Shown here: positions 50,473-54,727 of the stretch, in pieces
Numbering within the stretch: position 1 is the stretch's first letter
Layout of the letters: every line of letters begins with the position of its first letter
Assembly (NCBI GenBank): GCA_032718475.1
Contig: JAUCBJ010005064.1
Coordinates: 1 to 54,727, forward strand
Source: Nemertoderma westbladi
Taxonomy: Eukaryota; Xenacoelomorpha; Nemertodermatida; Nemertodermatidae
DNA: 54,727 nt
Direction of reading: 5' to 3'
Notes under the pieces: model-generated
Told to the model about the DNA's origin: nothing
Database searches by the model: none
What the model saw: only the letters and a program-made list of their open reading frames with translations
Program-made: the position numbers and the translations under genes

Positions 50473-50763
50473 CTATATGTGTCCCTCCGGACCGAAGTTT
50501 AACCTTCTCGAATAATCCAAGAAGTCTTCCCCGCTGCTGGTGGTCGCCCCATAGTCGCATCCCGGTGCTATCGCTGCTATCCCGCACCGTCCAGTCCTTA
50601 TCTCCAGGACCTCATCTATGCTGGAGATGGTTGTTACCGCCATTCTACTTGGCCTCGTCTTCAATCCTATCTCTTCGGCCACCCAATTCTCGACCAATGT
50701 GAAGGCTGCTCCACTGTCGACCAGCATCAGCGTGGTTACTGATCGATCGCCTTCTCCGATCAC
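50473..50763 (-). pseudogene. BEL-C protease start fused to Gag leader (chimeric junction)
   Basis: LVDSGAAFTLVENWV and GRCGIAAIAPGCDYGAT are as in unit 1, but the frame then enters leader sequence (SSGEDFLDYSRRLNF) instead of the rest of the protease. The joint lies near 50535-50545 within TGGTCGCC, shared by both partners, so it looks like a microhomology-mediated duplication edge. Confidence 0.85.
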
Positions 50764-51439
50764 TAGGTACTACCCCGAGTAGTACCGTTCCTCTCTTCTT
50801 CGCCCCTACGGTGCTTGTCGCCATTGTCTGTCCTTTGCCTTGACCGAACTTAATTGGTGTTTCCTTGCATTGGTTAGCTCTATGTCCACCCGTCACACAT
50901 CGAGGACAGACTTCGTTCCTCCTCGCGTATTCTATCTGATCTTCTCTGGGTAGTGCTTGCCAATATCTGCAGTTCATGGTCTGATAAAGTGTGTTCGTGT
51001 GTAATTGGCATTTGTTGTTTGGGTTATAGCCATCCTTATATAGTGCGCTGCGTATCGCACTCGCGTTCGTACCTAGATCTCTACTATTCTTATTGTTTGG
51101 GTTCAGCCTACTGGGCGTGTTGGGGTTATGTTTATTTTTTGTGTTGTTATTTTTCCCCTGTCCGCTCCATGGTGTAGCCCTACCCCCGGCTACATGTGGA
51201 CTAGCAGTCCCCTGCGTCGTCGCGTATGGCAGCGATTGTCTGAGCTTTGGCAATGCGTTCGCCGTGCTGTGTTCTGGTTTCGGCCTGTTGTATTCGGTCT
51301 TTGGCCCCTTCCCCAGACTATCCTCACTATAGACTGGATCTGTGATCAATTCGGCTTCGTAGTTGAGGAAGCTCGACATTTCTTCTAGGCCCGGTTCCGC
51401 ACCCTTCTTCTCTCGGGTGGAGAAAGCAATTTTTCTCAC
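50764..51439 (-). pseudogene. BEL-C Gag C-terminus with zinc knuckles, extra copy in unit 3
   Basis: Copy of the unit 1 type (longer T-run, single frame through KIAFSTREKK to the knuckles), ending at the Gag-minisatellite junction at 51434. Confidence 0.8.
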
Positions 51440-51777
51440 TAACTAACTCCACTAACTCTTACTAATGGTACTACATACCCTCTTACTACTCTTACTAACT
51501 TCTATCTGCCTACTTACTTACTACGTACCTACTGTGTACTATTACTTTCCTTTCTCATACTTTCTTTCTCTATTATTTTTATTATTTTATTTTTTTTATA
51601 TTTTGTGTGGGAAGGGCGTCTCGCCGCCCTCAATCCCACCCCCCTCAGTCCAACACTTGGACGACTAAACACTAAGGTGCGCCCTCTAGTAGGCCATACT
51701 TCCTAACGCACTTCTGCGGATCCAACTCTTCCATCTTCGCCCCCCCTTCAGTCCAACTTATTGGACGACTCAGCGAC

Positions 51778-53082
51778 CTAAGGGTGATTCTTCCAGCAGG
51801 CAACACTCCCACTGCCCCCTGTAGGTCCTCTAATTCTCTGCCCCATTCTCCTTGTCAATTCCAGGTCCCTTGGAATTGACCTTCCCTTCTCTCCTGTCTT
51901 TAAATTTGGTAAGTGCTGCCTGTCTGTATTACTGATCTCCTCGTGGTCATCCCCTGGCGGCAAAGTGCCACCCTTCAACTTGTCATTTGGCGGTATAATG
52001 CCGCCCCTGTTGTCATTCTTACTCTTACATGCTACCTCTGCTGGCCTCCCCCTTAATATGTGCACTGGCATTAAAGGCCTCGATGACCCCCGTTCGTCCT
52101 TCGGTATACAAGATGTCTGCCCACGTAATCCCCCCTCGCACTCTGCCAGTCCCGTGTGCGTGTGCAATACGCCTCCTTCTACTTTCCTGGCTCCTTTGTT
52201 ACGTTTACTCATGGGCTTCACTGCCCCTGGTCTAATCCTCTCACATCCTCTTCCTTTCCATCTTGTCTTCTTACTCGACTTCCCCCTTTTCGGTATCCCT
52301 CTCAATCGGACCGGCGTCTCCTCCGGATACTCCACCGGACACTACTCCGGGCTGTCCCCCGGACACCTCGCCGTCCACTCCTCCTTACCCTCACACCGAT
52401 ACTTGCCAGGAACATCCTTGTTCCATCCCATCGCCTCTAGGTCTTTTGCATCCAAGCCATTCTCCTCTGCCCACTCTCTTGGCGTTGCTTCCACTTCTAG
52501 CTGTCTCCCCCTATCGCTCGTCTCTGGTTTCTCCTCTACCTCCTCAACAGTCCCTGGCACCATGCACCCTGAAGTCTCGGATACACTGAATGGTATATTG
52601 GTTTTGATTGGGCCGCTCAGTGTCCACGCGAATGGTGTTAAAATTGCCACCGGGTCACACTGTCTGTCTTCGCCAAAGACCGTCTGCATTCTCTCGTGGG
52701 CCGTCGGGCAGTCCATTCCTACTATAATGGATACCTTCCTAACGTCCACCTCTGGTGTTGAGAAGTCGATATTGTCCAGGAATCTATATTGTTCGACCTC
52801 GATGTTGGTTGGTCGCCTGGCGTTGATATTTATCGATTCTATCACCTGGATGGGGTCGATGGTCGCCCCATAGTCGCATCCCGGTGCTATCGCTGCTATC
52901 CCGCACCGTCCAGTCCTTATCTCCAGGACCTCATCTATGCTGGAGATGGTTGTTACCGCCATTCTACTTGGCCTCGTCTTCAATCCTATCTCTTCGGCCA
53001 CCCAAATCTCGACCAATGTGAAGGCTGCTCCACTGTCGACCAGCATCAGCGTGGTTACTGATCGATCGCCTTCTCCGATCAC
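51778..53082 (-). pseudogene. BEL-C protease and tail, unit 4
   Basis: Identical in translation to unit 3 (47503-48807), including LVDSGAAFTLVEIWV, TPFAWTLSGPIK and the TAG between protease and tail at 52342. Confidence 0.8.
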
Positions 53083-54666
53083 TAGGTACTACCCCGAGTA
53101 GTACCGTTCCTCTCTTCTTCGCCCCTATTGTGCTTGTCGCCATTGTCTGTCCTTTGCCTTGACCGAACTTAATTGGTGTTTCCTTGCATTGGTTAGCTCT
53201 ATGTCCACCCGTCACACATCGAGGACAGACTTCGTTCCTCCTCGCGTATTCTATCTGATCTTCTCTGGGTAGTGCTTGCCAATATCTGCAGTTCATGGTC
53301 TGATAAAGTGTGTTCGTGTGAAATTGGCATTTGTTGTTTGGGTTATAGCCATCCTTATATAGTGCGCTGCGTATCGCACTCGCATTCGTACCTAGATCTC
53401 TACTATTCTTATTGTTTGGGTTCAGCCTACTGGGCGTGTTGGGGTTATGTTTATTTTTTGTGTTGTTATTTTCCCCTGTCCGCTCCATGGTGTAGCCCTA
53501 CCCCCGGCTACATGTGGACTAGCAGTCCCCTGTGTCGTCGCGTATGGCAGCGATTGTCTGAGCTTTGGCAGTGCGTTCGCCGTGCTGTGTTCTGGTTTCG
53601 GCCTGTTGTATTCGGTCTTTGGCCCCTTCCCCAGACTATCCTCACTATAGACTGGATCTGTGATCAATTCGGCTTCGTAGTTGAGGAAGCTCGACATTTC
53701 TTCTAGGCCCGGTTCCGCACCCTTCTTCTCTCGGGTGGAGAAAGCAATTTTTCTCCACTTGTTGCGCAGCCAGATCGGCAGTGCCTGCGCTATCGTGGTG
53801 ATGTTATTAGATGCGTTGAGTTCGTATGGCGCGTCTAGCGTTTTCAACTCGATTAGCGCCTTCTCGACTTTGTTTGCAAACGTCTTTATGCTAACGGGGT
53901 TATCCTGTAGGCCACCCGATGTTATACCTCTCAGGGTTTGCCGGATGATCTTGGCCGGGTGCCCGTACTCCCTGTTTAGCGCCCGTCATGCTGTCGTGAA
54001 GCCACCCTCGATGCCCTGGTACTGCCTCACGATGTTGTGGCCTCCTGTATACACCTGTAGATATTTTAGGCACTCCGCCTGCATCAGGTTCTTTGTCAAT
54101 ATTTAATTGCTGTACATGCGCCGAAATTGCAGGTATTCTTCCGGCCTACTTCCATCGAATTTAAATGGTTCTACAGGTGGTAGCTCGATTTTGGTCTTCA
54201 ATGCATCGATTAATGTAGCCATTCCCACCGCCTGTGCTTCCAATGGGTTCGATGGATGCTGTACAGATTCTCCCATTGGGTGCAGTCTGCCCGTCCTGTC
54301 TGTTGCCCTCCTTTGCATCGGATATATTATTGGGGGTAACGGCCCCCTCCATATTTCCGTGTCGCAGGATCTGTTCTCGTCCAGGGGGTTCGATGTTCTT
54401 ATTCCTGTTTGAGTATATTGTTGATATTGTGATGGGGGAATGTCACCCTGCCCCCCCCTCCCCCCCACCGGTATATTTGGTACTGGGGTTGATGTTAATA
54501 TATTGGGGCCCATACACCTATCCGCAATAACTCTCCCCTCCCCTGGATATATGTTATGTCCCTGCATGCTATAGTCATACTGTTGTGCTGGTACCGGTAT
54601 AGGCCTATACACTTCTGGCCTACCTACCGGTATGTACTCCGCGAATTCTGGGTTTAATCCCGTCAT
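53083..54666 (-). pseudogene. gag: BEL-C Gag, full length, unit 4
   Basis: Same as 48808-50391, with the same stops (TAA at 54103-54105, TGA at 53986-53988) and the same short T-run frameshift. ATG 54666. The shared lesions show that the DNA was copied after the gene had died. Confidence 0.8.
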
Positions 54667-54727
54667 CCGCGCTGCCCTATCGCCTACATTATCTCTCCCA
54701 GCATGGCCTATAGTATGTGCAGTAAGG

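Larger units (their letters stand above)
47160..51434 (-). repeat. BEL-C tandem unit 3 (4275-bp higher-order unit)
   Basis: 47160-49479 corresponds to a 2.3-kb unit, but at its right end Gag continues (CTCCACTTGTTGCGC) to its start and 5' leader (to about 50540). The sequence then jumps back into the protease (TGGTCGCCCCATAG) and repeats protease start and knuckles to 51434. The next copy begins at 51435 and appears identical over the comparable length. Confidence 0.92.
38490..54727 (-). mobile_element. BEL-C: BEL-type Gag-protease element with third gene, partly tandem-amplified, lacking RT, RNase H and integrase
   Basis: Read on the minus strand, the most complete path is Gag start (50391 or 54666), Gag core, zinc knuckles, BEL-type aspartic protease, a 185-codon tail, a 47-bp minisatellite and a third gene (41754-39193). 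No reverse transcriptase, RNase H or integrase motif occurs anywhere in this 16 kb, and no LTR pair is seen. Many in-frame stops show that it is dead. Edges are not defined: the left limit is set loosely by the hairpin cluster and the right limit by the window. Confidence 0.75.
51435..54727 (-). repeat. BEL-C tandem unit 4 (second 4275-bp unit, cut by the window end)
   Basis: Offset from unit 3 by exactly 4275 bp; ORF sets at 47503-50391 recur at 51778-54666. Nearly every base I compared is identical (one visible change near 51718), implying a very recent duplication or gene conversion. The array probably continues past the window. Confidence 0.92.

Noticed and set aside
42865-54727. CRISPR-like or satellite array of unknown origin
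   Set aside because: The 2.3-kb and 4.3-kb units clearly encode BEL-type Gag knuckles and protease, so they are retroelement DNA.

Overview
The window looks like nuclear DNA of a metazoan, probably an invertebrate. It holds BEL/Pao-type LTR retrotransposons, an RTE-like LINE, a protein-primed DNA polymerase B element, a GCGCTTT-type dispersed repeat and tandem arrays. I see no ordinary host gene, rRNA, tRNA or CRISPR array. The species cannot be named from this sequence.

Layout. (1) 1-6338 and 29084-29727 are the two halves of one degraded BEL/Pao element (BEL-A), broken inside its integrase. (2) 6339-29078 is a second, younger BEL/Pao element (BEL-B) inserted into BEL-A in the same orientation. 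It has 2.28-kb and 2.27-kb LTRs, a 5-bp target duplication (gagcg), a Gag-Pol frame broken only by two in-frame stops, and a long downstream third gene region. (3) 19914-23658 is an antisense RTE-like LINE inserted into the third gene of BEL-B, with an 11-bp target duplication. Removing the LINE and then BEL-B restores reading-frame continuity at both sites, so this is a three-level nest. (4) 29.7-38.1 kb is AT-rich. It carries a broken protein-primed PolB with exonuclease motifs (minus strand), a membrane-anchored dUTPase-like gene (minus), a possible PC4-like ssDNA-binding protein (plus) and an acidic coiled-coil ORF (plus), which look like the remains of a Polinton- or virus-like element. 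(5) 38.1-54.7 kb, minus strand, is a third BEL-type element (BEL-C) with Gag and protease but no reverse transcriptase, RNase H or integrase. It has its own third gene and a 47-bp minisatellite. Its Gag-protease part is amplified as 2319-bp and 4275-bp tandem units that share the same inactivating stops.

Three observations stand out. First, the third genes of BEL-B and BEL-C appear homologous: both have a remote EXD/DEDD-like 3'-5' exonuclease domain followed by CCHC knuckles and a basic tail. I do not know this as a BEL/Pao gene. Second, an 18-bp palindrome of the type CCAAACCYGCGGGTTTGG occurs seven times through the interior of BEL-B. It falls in different reading frames and in non-coding DNA, and one copy has a paired (compensatory) change, which points to conservation as DNA or RNA rather than protein. 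Third, Gag-Pol of BEL-B carries about twenty sense-strand GGTAAG (5' splice-site-like) hexamers where about two would be expected by chance.

Coordinates and motifs were read by eye. Homology statements rest on recognised motifs, not on searches.
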